A DNA stretch of 64,000 nt from Hyphomonas sp. (GCA_016124495.1 WGNP01000021.1:42322-106321), one strand, 5' to 3'; counted from the stretch's first letter, positions 9,207 through 18,294 are shown. Notes: generated by a model from the sequence alone, not told the origin. Program-made: numbers and translations.

Positions 9207-9452
9207 ATGACGGACTTTGTTCTGGATGTCGAACTGAACAGCGAGGACGAGGATGTCCGCCTGTCAGCAGCGATCGATTCGTTTGTTAGCATGCATGAAT
9301 CCGGCTTTCGCGGCGATGCCTTCGACCTTGACCTGATGGTGCGCACCGTCCTGGGCCCCGGCGGCGAACGGCTGAAACAGATCGTCTTCCAGCAGCATGA
9401 CCTCGCCCACGCGTTCAATTCTTTCTGGGCGGCCTTTCGCGGCCTGAACTGA
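9207..9452 (+). CDS. Small acidic hypothetical protein
   Basis: An 81-residue soluble acidic protein (MTDFVLDVELNSEDEDVRLSAAIDSF...). A good GGAGAGG ribosome site lies about 6 bases before the ATG. It has no signal peptide, no membrane segment and no motif I recognise. It lies just upstream of the thiO-like gene on the same strand, 64 bases away, so co-transcription is possible. Base composition and codon use look like those of its neighbours. Function unknown. Confidence 0.6.
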   Translation: MTDFVLDVELNSEDEDVRLSAAIDSFVSMHESGFRGDAFDLDLMVRTVLGPGGERLKQIVFQQHDLAHAFNSFWAAFRGLN

Positions 9453-9516
9453 GGCTGACGCGCCCCGTTGAATGTCGCCCGCCGGGCCCCTAGACCCGGA
9501 TAGAGGCACATCCGGC

Positions 9517-10686
9517 ATGGCACTTTTCTCATCCCGTCCACGCATCGCCGTCATTGGCGCGGGCATCATCGGCCTGTCGGCGGCGTATGAACTCGCCGTG
9601 CGGCGCGGTGTGCGCGTGACGGTATATGATGTGCGCCCAGCTGGCCGCGGGGCAAGCTGGGCAGCGGCGGGGATGCTGGCGCCGGCGTTCGAGGCGGCGG
9701 CGCAGCCCGGTGTGCATCCGCGCCTGTTCGAGCTTTGCCTGGCGAGCGCGGCGCTGTGGCCGGCGTTTGCGGAGGAGCTTGCGGCGCGGTCCGGTGTCGA
9801 TGTGGGTTTTGACCGGACGCCGTCACTTGCGGCGGCTCTGGACGGCGGCGAGGCTGAGCGTCTGAGCCGTATTGCGGCAGTCTTATCAGCGTCAGGCGTG
9901 GCCCACACGGCGCTCGCGGCGGCCGACATTCTGCGCCTGGAGCCGGCGATCAATCCGGTGGTTCTGGGCGGGCTGGAGCTGCCAAGCGATTTCCGGGTGC
10001 ACAACCGGCAGACGGTGACGGCCTTGCTGGCCGCGCTGCGGGCGAGTCCGAACGCGGGGTTCGTCGAGGGGGCGGCGCCGCTGAAGTCGGCGGGCGGGAA
10101 GCTTTCGTTAAAGGACCATGACGCGGTTCTGGTGGCGGCGGGCTGGGAGACGGCCCTCATCAAGGTCGAAGAGCACGGCGCGCTGTTCAGCCTCGTGAAC
10201 TGGGAGACGGCGCTGGGCGATATTGATTGCCATGGCGGTCAGATGCTGTCGGTGGCGGCGGGCGCGGGGGCGCCGAAGCGCGTTGTGCGCGCGGGGCATG
10301 TCTATCTGGTGCCGCGCGGCGGGCAGGTGGTGATCGGGGCAACCGTCGAACCGGGCCGGGCTATCTATGCGCCGGAGGCGGAGGTCATTGAGGCCCTGCG
10401 GCTTGAAGGCGTGCGGCTGTGTCCCGGACTTGCGGGCGCGCCGGTGGCTGAAAGCTGGGCGGGGGTGCGTCCGGGGACGCCGGATCAGGCGCCGTTCATG
10501 GGCGAGACGGTCACGCCGGGCCTTTTCGTAGCGGCAGGGCATTACCGTAACGGCATCCTTCTGGCGCCGGTTACGGCGCGCCTGCTGGCTGACCTGATAC
10601 TGGATGGTAAATGCGGCGGTCTGATCGAGGCATTTTCGCTCCGCAGGCAGTTCGGCGGGCCCATCACCCTATCTTCCGCCCACTGA
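9517..10686 (+). CDS. thiO: FAD-dependent amino acid oxidase (ThiO/DAO family)
   Basis: A 389-residue flavoenzyme of the D-amino-acid oxidase/glycine oxidase family. The N-terminus carries the Rossmann dinucleotide motif GAGIIG, with SAAYELAVRRG following. The C-terminus has the typical DAO ending region GHYRNGILLAPVTARLLADLI. I start at 9517 (MALFSSRPRIAV), since a longer frame from 9472 only adds a disordered 15-residue leader. ThiO converts glycine to iminoglycine for the thiamine thiazole, but no thiG/thiS/thiE genes lie nearby. The symbol is therefore tentative; a general amine oxidase is possible. Confidence 0.7.
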   Translation: MALFSSRPRIAVIGAGIIGLSAAYELAVRRGVRVTVYDVRPAGRGASWAAAGMLAPAFEAAAQPGVHPRLFELCLASAALWPAFAEELAARSGVDVGFDRTPSLAAALDGGEAERLSRIAAVLSASGVAHTALAAADILRLEPAINPVVLGGLELPSDFRVHNRQTVTALLAALRASPNAGFVEGAAPLKSAGGKLSLKDHDAVLVAAGWETALIKVEEHGALFSLVNWETALGDIDCHGGQMLSVAAGAGAPKRVVRAGHVYLVPRGGQVVIGATVEPGRAIYAPEAEVIEALRLEGVRLCPGLAGAPVAESWAGVRPGTPDQAPFMGETVTPGLFVAAGHYRNGILLAPVTARLLADLILDGKCGGLIEAFSLRRQFGGPITLSSAH

Positions 10687-10703
10687 TGCTTTGGGGAGAG
10701 CAT

Positions 10704-11096
10704 ATGGACCTTGTGTTTCACAATCCCGGCTCCGTTTCCCCGCCGCTCGGGCGATACACCCATGCTGTCGAGGTGCCGGCGGGCCAGCGCATGGTGTTCC
10801 TGTCCGGGCAGGTGCCGGTCGCGTTGGACGGGACGGTTGCCGACACATTGGCCGGGCAGGCGGACCAGGTTTACGCCAACATCACGGCAATCCTCGGGTC
10901 GCTGGGCGCCTTGCCGTCCAGCATCGTCAAGCTGACCACTTTCCTGACTGAAGACGATGACGGCACCGACTGCGTGCGCCGGGCGCGTGCAAAGTATCTC
11001 GGCGAGCATCGGCCCGCCTCGACCGCCGTGTTCGTCTCCCGGCTGGTCGATCCATCGTGGAAGATCGAGATCGACGCCGTCGCGCTTCTGCCTTGA
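10704..11096 (+). CDS. RidA-family (YjgF) protein, catalytic Arg not conserved
   Basis: A 130-residue protein of the Rid fold. I start at 10704, behind GGGGAGAG. A longer frame overlaps the preceding gene. The C-terminal block reads EHRPASTAVFVSRLVDPSWKIEIDAVALL, where deaminating RidA enzymes have PAR(T/S) at the start of this segment. The arginine that binds the imine carboxylate is thus replaced by serine (PAST). It probably belongs to one of the Rid subfamilies without 2-iminobutanoate deaminase activity. Neighbours are an amino acid oxidase, which would make imines, and an acyl-CoA dehydrogenase. Confidence 0.82.
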   Translation: MDLVFHNPGSVSPPLGRYTHAVEVPAGQRMVFLSGQVPVALDGTVADTLAGQADQVYANITAILGSLGALPSSIVKLTTFLTEDDDGTDCVRRARAKYLGEHRPASTAVFVSRLVDPSWKIEIDAVALLP

Positions 11097-11188
11097 CGCC
11101 GCCTCGGGGGAAGGCGGGCCGCGACGCCCTGACGCTGGACGAGCGGGGAGGGCCGCCTTAAGTCTCGGCGCCAAAGGGAGTTACGGGC

Positions 11189-12361
11189 ATGCATGTGATC
11201 CAGCCGATGACCGAGGACCAGGCCGCCATCCGCGATGCGGTGGCGAAAACGCTGGAGCCGTTCGATGACGCCTACTGGCTGAAGACCGACGAGACGGGTG
11301 AGTGGCCGGAAGAGTTCTGCCAGGCGATGGCGAAGGGCGGCTGGCTCGGGATTGCGTTCCCGGAAGAATATGGCGGCGCGGGTCTCGGCCTGACTGAAGC
11401 GGCGCTGATGATGCAGACGGTGACGCGCACCGGCGCGGGCTATTCCGGCGCGTCCGCGATCCACCTCAACATCTTCGGGCCCAAGCCGCTGGAGAAGTTC
11501 GGTACCGAGGAACAGAAGCGCGAGAACCTGCCGAAGATCATCTCCGGGCAGGAGAAGATGTGTTTCGCGGTAACCGAGCCGAACTCGGGCCTCGATACGT
11601 CGAGCCTCGAGACAAAGGCGGAGCGCACCAATAAGGGTTATGTGATCCATGGCCGGAAAATCTGGACGACAGGTGCTCAGCGTGCGGACAAGATCCTGAT
11701 CATCGCGCGCACCACGCCGAAGGACCAGTGCGCCAAGCCGCATCTCGGCCTGTCGCTGTTCTATACCGACCTCGACCGCAAGAAGATCGAAGCCAATCCG
11801 ATCCCGAAAATGGGCCGCAAGGCGGTCGAGTGCAACACGCTGTTCATCGATGGGCTGGAAGTTCCGAAGGAGCATCTGATCGGCGAGGAAGGCGCGGGCT
11901 TCAAATACCTGTTGCAGGGGCTGAACCCGGAACGGGTGCTGTTTGCGGTCGAGTCCGTCGGGCTTGGATTCTCGGCGCTGGAACGCGCCGCACGTTATGC
12001 CAATGAGCGTGTCGTGTTCGGCCGGCCGATCGGCCAGAACCAGGGTATCCAGCATCCGCTGGCTCGTTCGTGGGCGGAGCTTTCGGCGGCTGAACTGCTC
12101 GCCTACAAGGCGGCCGCCCTCTACGACGCCGGGCAGGAATGCGGCGCCGAGGCCAACGCGGCGAAATATCTCGGCACGGAAGCTGGCTTCACCGCGTGCG
12201 AAACCGCTGTGCTGACGCATGGCGGCATGGGCTACGCGCGCGAGTATCATGTCGAGCGGATGATGCGCGAGGCGATGCTGGCGCGGATCGCGCCGGTCAG
12301 CCGCGAGATGATCCTGAACTTCATCGCCGAGCGCGTGCTGGGCCTGCCGAAGAGTTATTGA
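11189..12361 (+). CDS. Acyl-CoA dehydrogenase
   Basis: A 390-residue flavoenzyme of the acyl-CoA dehydrogenase family that introduces an alpha-beta double bond into acyl-CoA thioesters. Visible marks are the N-terminal helical domain, the CFAVTEPNSGLDTSSLET segment and KIWTTGAQRAD of the middle beta domain. The C-terminal VFGRPIGQNQGIQHPLA and LTHGGMGYAREYHVERMMREA carry FAD and dimer contacts. A GGGAG site lies 10 bases upstream. Substrate length cannot be told from the sequence. Confidence 0.9.
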   Translation: MHVIQPMTEDQAAIRDAVAKTLEPFDDAYWLKTDETGEWPEEFCQAMAKGGWLGIAFPEEYGGAGLGLTEAALMMQTVTRTGAGYSGASAIHLNIFGPKPLEKFGTEEQKRENLPKIISGQEKMCFAVTEPNSGLDTSSLETKAERTNKGYVIHGRKIWTTGAQRADKILIIARTTPKDQCAKPHLGLSLFYTDLDRKKIEANPIPKMGRKAVECNTLFIDGLEVPKEHLIGEEGAGFKYLLQGLNPERVLFAVESVGLGFSALERAARYANERVVFGRPIGQNQGIQHPLARSWAELSAAELLAYKAAALYDAGQECGAEANAAKYLGTEAGFTACETAVLTHGGMGYAREYHVERMMREAMLARIAPVSREMILNFIAERVLGLPKSY

Positions 12362-12373
12362 TCCGGAGGCGGA

Positions 12374-13003
12374 TCAGATCTTATCCGCGCCCTTCATCAG
12401 CTCGAAGAACTCTTCCTTGCTGTTGGTGCGCGGGTAAGGCGTCGCTGGAACAGGTACGCCGAGGAAGGCGCAGAGCGGCTCCCAGCCATCCTCGGCGGTG
12501 TGGACCAGCAGGCGGCTCGGCGGGATCTCGGCTTTGACGGCCGCTTCCTGCGCGTGGAAGGCGGCGATCACGCCCTCCTTGTCGGTGCGCCCGCCGAGGC
12601 TGCGATTGATGACGACCTTGACGACCATGCTGAGCCAGGGAACGGCTGGGGGCGGCCAGTTTTCCTTCGCCAGCAGGCTGGCAAGAATGGTTTCGGAGAA
12701 GCTGCTGTACCAGCTTTCGGCAGAACGGGTTGAGAGGATGACTTTGGCTTCCGGATTGGCGGCGGCGAGTTCGCGCCAGAACGCTGCCGTGGGCCAGTCG
12801 ACGGCGGAATTGTAGCCTTTGTAGATGGCGGCAAAGTCGGGGCGACCGTCTGCAGCGGCGTGCCAGAGCGGCACCTGAACCGGGCCGTTCTCCAGAACTT
12901 CCTTCATGTGGTGACATGGCCCGAAGCCGAGCTCTTCAAGCGCGAGCTTGAGAGACAATGTGCCGGTGCGGCCGAATCCGGCGCTGAAAACCTTGATGCC
13001 CAT
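12374..13003 (-). CDS. Sulfotransferase family protein
   Basis: A 209-residue soluble protein of the P-loop sulfotransferase superfamily (Sulfotransfer_4 type). The 5'-phosphosulfate loop is FSAGFGRTGTLSLKLALEEL near the N-terminus. The 3'-phosphate region is ILSTRSAESWYSSF near residue 93. A GGGGGA site precedes the ATG by five bases. Such proteins transfer sulfate from PAPS to small acceptors. It converges on the acyl-CoA dehydrogenase, with 12 bases between stops. The acceptor is unknown. Confidence 0.8.
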   Translation of the reverse strand: MGIKVFSAGFGRTGTLSLKLALEELGFGPCHHMKEVLENGPVQVPLWHAAADGRPDFAAIYKGYNSAVDWPTAAFWRELAAANPEAKVILSTRSAESWYSSFSETILASLLAKENWPPPAVPWLSMVVKVVINRSLGGRTDKEGVIAAFHAQEAAVKAEIPPSRLLVHTAEDGWEPLCAFLGVPVPATPYPRTNSKEEFFELMKGADKI

Positions 13004-13070
13004 GCAATCCCCCGTGAGCGCTGTCTGCGCGCTTCTCGGGAAGATCTTCTACACGAAAGCCTGCGGGTGC

Positions 13071-14003
13071 CTACTTGTTCCCGAAGAAGCGGAAGGCGGC
13101 GAAGAGGCCGGCGAGGGCTGAGCCGAGGCCGCCAAGGAGGACGAACAGGGGGTTTGCCTGATCAGCAAACGCGATCGCGCGGTTGAGGCCAGAGACCTTG
13201 ACGGTGACCGTATCCTGGAAGGTGCGCAGCGGGGTGACGGCGTCTGAATCGATAGCAAAGAGTTCGAACACGAGGTCGTGGTCGCCCGCCGAAAGCGGGG
13301 TCACTGACCAGCGCCAGGTATTCTCCGTCATCGGAGAAAGTGTCTGAACCGGTGGCGAGGCGGCGACGATGTTGAAGGCGGCGCCGGAGACGCGGACTTC
13401 GACGCGCTCGGAGACTTTTGCTTCGCCTTCCTCGATCACGCCTCGGCCGGGCACGGCATCGGCGGCGGTCGTGTCGCCGGTCGCGTCGATGGCGAAGGTG
13501 ACATCGAAGGCGCGTTTGTACTCGGCCGAGCGCGGTGTCTCGTGGGCGACGGGGACGGTTCTCAGCGTGTCTTCAAACGAAGGCCCTGCGGGGGCGGGGG
13601 CGGACATTGCCGAGATTTCCGGCATCGCTTCGAAGCTGTCGCTCACATCCGGCGCGGCGGAGCGCGCCATCGGGGAGGGCTCCATTTCGGTCTGAAAGTT
13701 GAACTGCGATTCTTCTTCCGAAATCGCGGGTTCGCCGGCTTCGCTTGTTTCGGCGGCGGCTTCGGGGACGCTCTTGGCGCTCGCTTCGGGAGCGGGGGCG
13801 ACTTCGTCGAGGGGGGCTTCGGCCGCAGCGACTTCGAAGGCCGGTTCTTCGGCAGGCGCAGATGCAGCGCTGATCTCTTCAACGGGCGCGGACGCGGCGG
13901 CGAGTTCTTCCTGCGGCGCGTAGCGTTCCAGCAGCGCTGCGCCGCCGATACCGGCGACGACAAGGCCCACGATGACAATCAGGACGGACAAGATGCGCAG
14001 CAT
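13071..14003 (-). CDS. Membrane-anchored Ala/Glu/Pro-rich protein, unknown
   Basis: A 310-residue protein with an N-terminal hydrophobic segment (2-27) and a C-terminal one (about 283-303), so it is probably anchored at both ends. Residues 30-155 are low-complexity, rich in Ala, Glu, Pro and Ser, with repeated (A)PVEE/APAEE units. Residues 160-280 look beta-rich (VEVRVSGAAFNIV, WRWSVTPLSAGDHDLVFELFAID). RBS GGGGAG precedes the start. I recognise no family; a periplasmic beta-sandwich on a flexible spacer is a structural guess. Confidence 0.7.
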   Translation of the reverse strand: MLRILSVLIVIVGLVVAGIGGAALLERYAPQEELAAASAPVEEISAASAPAEEPAFEVAAAEAPLDEVAPAPEASAKSVPEAAAETSEAGEPAISEEESQFNFQTEMEPSPMARSAAPDVSDSFEAMPEISAMSAPAPAGPSFEDTLRTVPVAHETPRSAEYKRAFDVTFAIDATGDTTAADAVPGRGVIEEGEAKVSERVEVRVSGAAFNIVAASPPVQTLSPMTENTWRWSVTPLSAGDHDLVFELFAIDSDAVTPLRTFQDTVTVKVSGLNRAIAFADQANPLFVLLGGLGSALAGLFAAFRFFGNK

Positions 14004-14043
14004 GGTTGGTCTCCCCGGTAGTGGCGTTCAGTCTAGCAGACGT

Positions 14044-14859
14044 TCAGGCGGCCGGAAAACTGCCGCGGCTCGCCTCATAGAAGGCAATTGCGGCAGCATT
14101 TGAAACGTTGAGGCTCTCCATCGCCGATGCGATCGGAATGCGAGCGAGTTCTGCGCAGGCGTTTGCCACGGCAGGGCGCAGCCCTGAGCCTTCCGCGCCG
14201 AGGACGATGGCGACTTTCGCTGCGCCTTTCACCGCCAGGTCGAGCGGCCGGCTGCTTTCGCCGGCCAGGCCAACGGTATGGAAGCCGGCATCACCCAGCT
14301 GTTCCAGCGCCCGCGCGATATTGACGGTGCGCACTTCGATGACTGTTTCGACGGCGCCGGCGGCGCTTTTCGCAACCACGCCCGAGATCGGCGGGGCATG
14401 CCGGGTCTGCAGAACGAGGCCGGTAAAGCCGAAGGCTGCCGCCGAGCGGAAGACCGCGCCGAGATTGTGCGGATCGGAGACCTGGTCGAGCACCGCGATG
14501 CGTGTGGCGCCTTCGGCGATCAGGTCTTCGAGGGCGAGGGCCTCGAGCGGCTCGGCCTTGATGGCGATGCCCTGGTGTACGGCGCCGGGGGGCAGGTGCT
14601 GGTCGAGTTCCTTGCCGGTGATGATCTGCGGGGAGAGCGGCAGCTTCGGCAGGCGCTCCGCCGCGTTCTCGGTGGCGACGAACTGCAGGAACTGCCGGTC
14701 GGGGTTGGCGAGGGCGGCCAGCACGGCATGCGTGCCCCACAGCCATACGGGCCCGCCTTCCTTTTCGCGCTCGGGACGGGCGAAACTGGCGGGGCCGGGC
14801 CGCGCGCCCGGAGGGCCCGGAGGCCTGTTGCCGGGCCGTTTTGCATGGTTGCGCGCCAT
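14044..14859 (-). CDS. rlmB: 23S rRNA (guanosine-2'-O-)-methyltransferase RlmB
   Basis: A 271-residue SPOUT-class methyltransferase of the TrmH/RlmB group, expected to methylate the 2'-OH of G2251 in 23S rRNA. A basic, Pro/Gly-rich N-terminal extension (1-35) precedes a substrate-binding domain (WLWGTHAVLAALANP). The trefoil-knot catalytic domain carries VLDQVSDPHNLGAVFRSAAA, VLGAEGSGL and ESLNVSNAAAIAFYE. I start at 14859, because AAGGA lies 8 bases upstream; an ATG nine bases earlier abuts the SD. It lies next to tRNA genes on the other strand. Confidence 0.9.
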   Translation of the reverse strand: MARNHAKRPGNRPPGPPGARPGPASFARPEREKEGGPVWLWGTHAVLAALANPDRQFLQFVATENAAERLPKLPLSPQIITGKELDQHLPPGAVHQGIAIKAEPLEALALEDLIAEGATRIAVLDQVSDPHNLGAVFRSAAAFGFTGLVLQTRHAPPISGVVAKSAAGAVETVIEVRTVNIARALEQLGDAGFHTVGLAGESSRPLDLAVKGAAKVAIVLGAEGSGLRPAVANACAELARIPIASAMESLNVSNAAAIAFYEASRGSFPAA

Positions 14860-14963
14860 GAGGTTCATCCTTATAAGGCCGCTTCCGGCGTGGATCGGGG
14901 TTTGGAAAAGCCCTTTTGAAGCGCTGGCGCGGCGGCGTCAAACGGCGTTGGCGCGGGTCCCGT

Positions 14964-15045
14964 GGAGGGATGGGAGAGTGGTTAAATCCGCCAGACTGTA
15001 AATCTGGTCGCCTAGCGTACGCTGGTTCGAATCCAGCTCCCTCCA
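14964..15045 (+). tRNA. tRNA-Tyr (anticodon GTA)
   Basis: The acceptor stem GGAGGGA pairs with TCCCTCC (15038-15044). The anticodon stem-loop is CCAGA-CTGTAAA-TCTGG with anticodon GTA. A long variable arm, as expected for class II bacterial tRNA-Tyr, and a T arm GCTGG-TTCGAAT-CCAGC follow. The 3' CCA is encoded at 15046-15048. Confidence 0.95.
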
Positions 15046-15086
15046 CCACCCCCGCCAGCGCCGCCTGCGCAACGTGGCCCAGCCGG

Positions 15087-15157
15087 GCGGGTATAGCATA
15101 ATGGTAATGCACTAGCCTTCCAAGCTAGCTATCTCGGTTCGATCCCGTGTACCCGCT
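15087..15157 (+). tRNA. tRNA-Gly (anticodon TCC)
   Basis: The acceptor stem GCGGGTA pairs with TACCCGC (15150-15156). The anticodon arm is CTAGC-CTTCCAA-GCTAG, giving anticodon TCC. The T loop is TTCGATC. CCA is encoded at 15158-15160. It follows tRNA-Tyr by about 40 bases in the same direction and is probably in the same transcript. Confidence 0.93.
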
Positions 15158-15256
15158 CCAGCCACTCGCCGCCAAGTCTACTGTCCTGCGACAGGCTCTG
15201 GACATCGCGCGACGCCGCAAGGCACAGTCTCCAGGCTGACTGGAGGGGACTTTGTG

Positions 15257-15622
15257 ATGAGACGGATCGGAATAGCCTTGGTTTCCTTTGCCCTGGCGGC
15301 TTGCGCGGCCGGAGAAGCCCTTACGGAAGGCGCAAAACCTGCGCTCGACCTTTCGGAGAAAGGCACGACCAGCGGCGTCGGCGACAATACCCGCTTCTCG
15401 CGTTCGGTTGCGGCGCGTTACGCGGGCGGCATGCCGGCCGCGGAGATTATGCAGGACCTCGTCTCGCAGGGGTTCAGCTGTGACGAGGCGAATGCCTATT
15501 GCACGCGCGCGGTGATGGACGGGGTTTGCGCGGACGCATGGACGGTCGATTTTTCCGGCAGCGGAGAGGCCAGCGGGACGCTGGTGCGCCGCTGCATGGG
15601 CGCCGAGGTGGACGAAGAGTGA
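15257..15622 (+). CDS. Small lipoprotein, unknown function
   Basis: A 121-residue exported protein. The start at 15257 follows GGAGGGG by 8 bases; the adjacent GTG is less likely. The signal peptide MRRIGIALVSFALAAC gives a lipobox ALAAC with Cys16. The mature part contains four cysteines (CDEANAYC, GVCADAW, RRCMG) that could form two disulfides, and an acidic C-terminus. No family is recognised. Confidence 0.7.
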   Translation: MRRIGIALVSFALAACAAGEALTEGAKPALDLSEKGTTSGVGDNTRFSRSVAARYAGGMPAAEIMQDLVSQGFSCDEANAYCTRAVMDGVCADAWTVDFSGSGEASGTLVRRCMGAEVDEE

Positions 15623-15649
15623 TCTGCGGCGCGGCTTAAGCGCGGCGGC

Positions 15650-16357
15650 TCAGAGTTTCCAGACCCGGGCTAGGCGTTGCGTGACACCTTCGAGATCGAA
15701 GGTCGTGTCGATGTCGTATTCGGCGAGGGGCGCGCGGCCGACCGGCGCATAGGCGCGGCCGGGATCGCCGACGTAGACTGAGATGCTTTGTTCAACGGCT
15801 TTGCCGAGCCAGGCGAGAAACTGATCGGCCATCTGTTTCTGGTAAAAGATGTCACCGGCGAGGATGACGTCCACGTCCGGTACGGCCTGGTCCAGAAGGT
15901 TTCCGCCGAGCCATCCGGCAGTCACTTCATTTGCCTGCGTATTCAGGGCCAAGGCTGCTTCGCAGAGCGGGTCAATGTCGTTGGCGAGGACGTGAGCGGC
16001 GCCCGCACTGGCGGCGGCGATGGCGATCATGCCGCTGCCGGTTGCGATGTCGAGCACGCGTTGGCCGCGAACGATCTGAGGCCTCTCCAGCAGAAGCCGG
16101 GCGACGGCCTGACCACCAGCCCACGGGAAGGCCCAGAAGGGGGGATCGATGCCGGTTGACTCCAGTCCGGCTTCGGTCGCGGTCCAGATCGGCGTGATCT
16201 CGTCGGCCAGCCAAAGCCGCAGCGCACGAGGCACGCCGGTATGAGCCAGAAACAGGCCGGGTACGCCGATCAGCCGGGTGTTCGCCCGAACGAAGTCTTG
16301 CATCCGTTGCAGGTCAGGGGAGGGGCGCAACTGACATTCCTCATCTTTTAGACGCAT
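15650..16357 (-). CDS. Class I SAM-dependent methyltransferase (ETFBKMT/PrmA-like)
   Basis: A 235-residue Rossmann-fold methyltransferase. Motif I is VLDIATGSGMIAIAAA, the acidic end of strand 2 is ANDIDP, and a D-V-I-L-A-G-D-I-F-Y segment holds the post-motif region. The upstream PPFWAFPWAGGQAVARLLL block is typical of the METTL20/ETF-beta lysine methyltransferase-like branch. The substrate may therefore be a protein lysine, such as ETF-beta, but that is inference. The exact start is uncertain; an internal Met at residue 19 is possible. Confidence 0.82.
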   Translation of the reverse strand: MRLKDEECQLRPSPDLQRMQDFVRANTRLIGVPGLFLAHTGVPRALRLWLADEITPIWTATEAGLESTGIDPPFWAFPWAGGQAVARLLLERPQIVRGQRVLDIATGSGMIAIAAASAGAAHVLANDIDPLCEAALALNTQANEVTAGWLGGNLLDQAVPDVDVILAGDIFYQKQMADQFLAWLGKAVEQSISVYVGDPGRAYAPVGRAPLAEYDIDTTFDLEGVTQRLARVWKL

Positions 16358-16467
16358 CTGGACTCATTTGCGTCTGCCGGGCCGCATATCGCAGAAGTCT
16401 GAACCAGTTGCACTGCGGCGCGGTTCGGGGTTCTGTGACCGCTGCTTCAACGGCGTCCGGACCCCTC

Positions 16468-18294
16468 ATGCTTGCACCGATCCTCGAAAGCTCGGCGTTC
16501 CAGATCGGTTTCGTGCTGGTGCTCGTCGTTTTCGTGTTCTTCGGGTTCGTGCGCGAGAAAGTTCCGTCGGACGTCGTGGCCCTGCTGGCTATAGGCGCCC
16601 TGATGCTGACGGGGATCCTGACCGTCAGCGATACCTTGTCGGTCTTTTCGAACGCGGCCCCGATCACGGTAGGGGCGATGTTCGTCCTGTCGGCGGCGCT
16701 GGAACGCACCGGCGTGATCGACTGGGTCGGGCGAAAGGTGGCGACGCTTGCGCAGAAAGGTTCGCCCACGCTGGCGGTGATTGCGCTGATGCTCGGCGTG
16801 GTGCTGCTTTCGGCATTTATCAACAATACACCTGTCGTGATCATTCTCATTCCGGTCGCAATCCGTCTCTCACGGGCCATCAATATCTCGCCGTCTAAGC
16901 TGCTTATCCCGCTTTCCTTCGCGGCGATCTTTGGTGGGACGACGACGCTGATCGGCACATCTACCAACATCATTGTAGACGGCGTGGCGCAGCAGCAGGG
17001 CATGGCGCCGTTCGGCATGTTCGAGATCACGCTGGCGGGCCTGATGTTCGCCGGTGTCGGCATTCTCTATACGGCGATCCTTGGCCCGTTCCTGTTGCCT
17101 AACCGCGAGTCGCTGTCCTCGATGTTGCCGGACCAGAAAGAGCGCCGGTTCGTTGCGCAGATCCTGATCCCCCTGAACTCCGACCTGATCGGCAAGACCG
17201 TCGCCGAGACGGGCTTCACGGCGGAGAAGGGCTTCACGGTGATAGACGTGTTCCGGGAAGGCCTGTCGCTGCGCAGCAACCTGAAGGCCATCGTGCTGCG
17301 GGCGGGTGACCGGATGGTGCTGCGTTCGCCGGTGTCCGAGATGCTGACGCTCAAGGAAGCCGGCAACGTGGCTCTGGGCGCGCAGGCGAATGCGCCGGCC
17401 CCGTTCGAGCCCGTGCAGACGACCGAAACGGTGGTGATGGAAGGCGTAATCGGGCCGCAGTCGCGCCTCGTCGGGCGCCGTCTTGCGGGTCTCGGACTTG
17501 CCCGGCTCTACGGCGTGTACGTCCTCGCCATCCATCGCCGCGGCGAGAACATGGCCCGCCAGATTGACGAGCTGCGCTTCGAGATCGGCGACACGGTGCT
17601 GATCGAAGGGCCGCCCGGCGGGATGCGCCAGATGTTCGAGGACGGCGTGCTCAACAATCTGACCGAGAGCACCGAGCGGGCGATCCGGCGGGACAAGGCC
17701 CCGATTGCGGTCGGCGCTGTTTTGCTCGTCATGGGGCTTGCCGCTTTTGAGCTGATGCCGATTGCCGGTCTCGCCCTGATCGCTGCCACGGCGGTGGTGG
17801 CGTTCGGATGCCTTGACCACCAGGAGGCCTATCGGTCTATCCAGTGGGATATCCTGATGCTGATCTTCGGGATGCTGGCGCTCGGCATCGCGCTGGAGAA
17901 AACCGGAACGGCCGATCTTGTGGTCGGATTCCTGGGCATGGTTTCGTCCGGCTTCGGGCCGCTCGTTCTGCTCGTCATCGTTTACGCGTTCACGTCCATT
18001 GTGACGGAGGTGATGAGCAACAACGCGGCCGCTATCCTTATCACACCGCTTGCCATCGGCCTCGCCGAAGGCATCGGGATCGATCCCCGGCCGTTCGTCG
18101 TGGCCGTGATGTTCGCTGCCAGCGCCAGCTTCGCGACCCCGATCGGTTACCAGACTAATACTCTGGTCTACCGCGCCGGCGGGTACACCTTCATGGATTT
18201 CGTGCGGTTCGGATCGCCGCTCAACTGGATCTTCGTGGTGGTTGCCGCCTTCGTGATTCCGATCTTCTGGCCGCTGGTGCCGGTCGCGCCTTAA
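16468..18294 (+). CDS. SLC13-family anion transporter with two RCK_C domains
   Basis: A 608-residue inner-membrane permease of the SLC13/DASS (CitT-like) type. Two sets of hydrophobic helices flank a cytoplasmic insert at about residues 210-405. The insert contains two TrkA-C/RCK_C-like modules (IPLNSDLIGKTVAETGF and GPQSRLVGRRLAGLGL). The N-terminal helical hairpin has the INNTPVVIILIPVAI and GTSTNIIVDG motifs, and the C-terminal half repeats this as TEVMSNNAAAILITPLA and ATPIGYQTNTLVY. Likely substrates are sulfate, dicarboxylates or similar anions with Na+. I start at 16468 (MLAPILES); an upstream ATG at 16408 adds a non-conserved leader. Confidence 0.85.
   Translation: MLAPILESSAFQIGFVLVLVVFVFFGFVREKVPSDVVALLAIGALMLTGILTVSDTLSVFSNAAPITVGAMFVLSAALERTGVIDWVGRKVATLAQKGSPTLAVIALMLGVVLLSAFINNTPVVIILIPVAIRLSRAINISPSKLLIPLSFAAIFGGTTTLIGTSTNIIVDGVAQQQGMAPFGMFEITLAGLMFAGVGILYTAILGPFLLPNRESLSSMLPDQKERRFVAQILIPLNSDLIGKTVAETGFTAEKGFTVIDVFREGLSLRSNLKAIVLRAGDRMVLRSPVSEMLTLKEAGNVALGAQANAPAPFEPVQTTETVVMEGVIGPQSRLVGRRLAGLGLARLYGVYVLAIHRRGENMARQIDELRFEIGDTVLIEGPPGGMRQMFEDGVLNNLTESTERAIRRDKAPIAVGAVLLVMGLAAFELMPIAGLALIAATAVVAFGCLDHQEAYRSIQWDILMLIFGMLALGIALEKTGTADLVVGFLGMVSSGFGPLVLLVIVYAFTSIVTEVMSNNAAAILITPLAIGLAEGIGIDPRPFVVAVMFAASASFATPIGYQTNTLVYRAGGYTFMDFVRFGSPLNWIFVVVAAFVIPIFWPLVPVAP

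Noticed and set aside
10871..12250. Long minus-strand open frame (459 codons)
   Set aside because: It is antisense to the acyl-CoA dehydrogenase, has no RBS and an arginine/histidine-rich shadow composition. High GC keeps reverse frames open.
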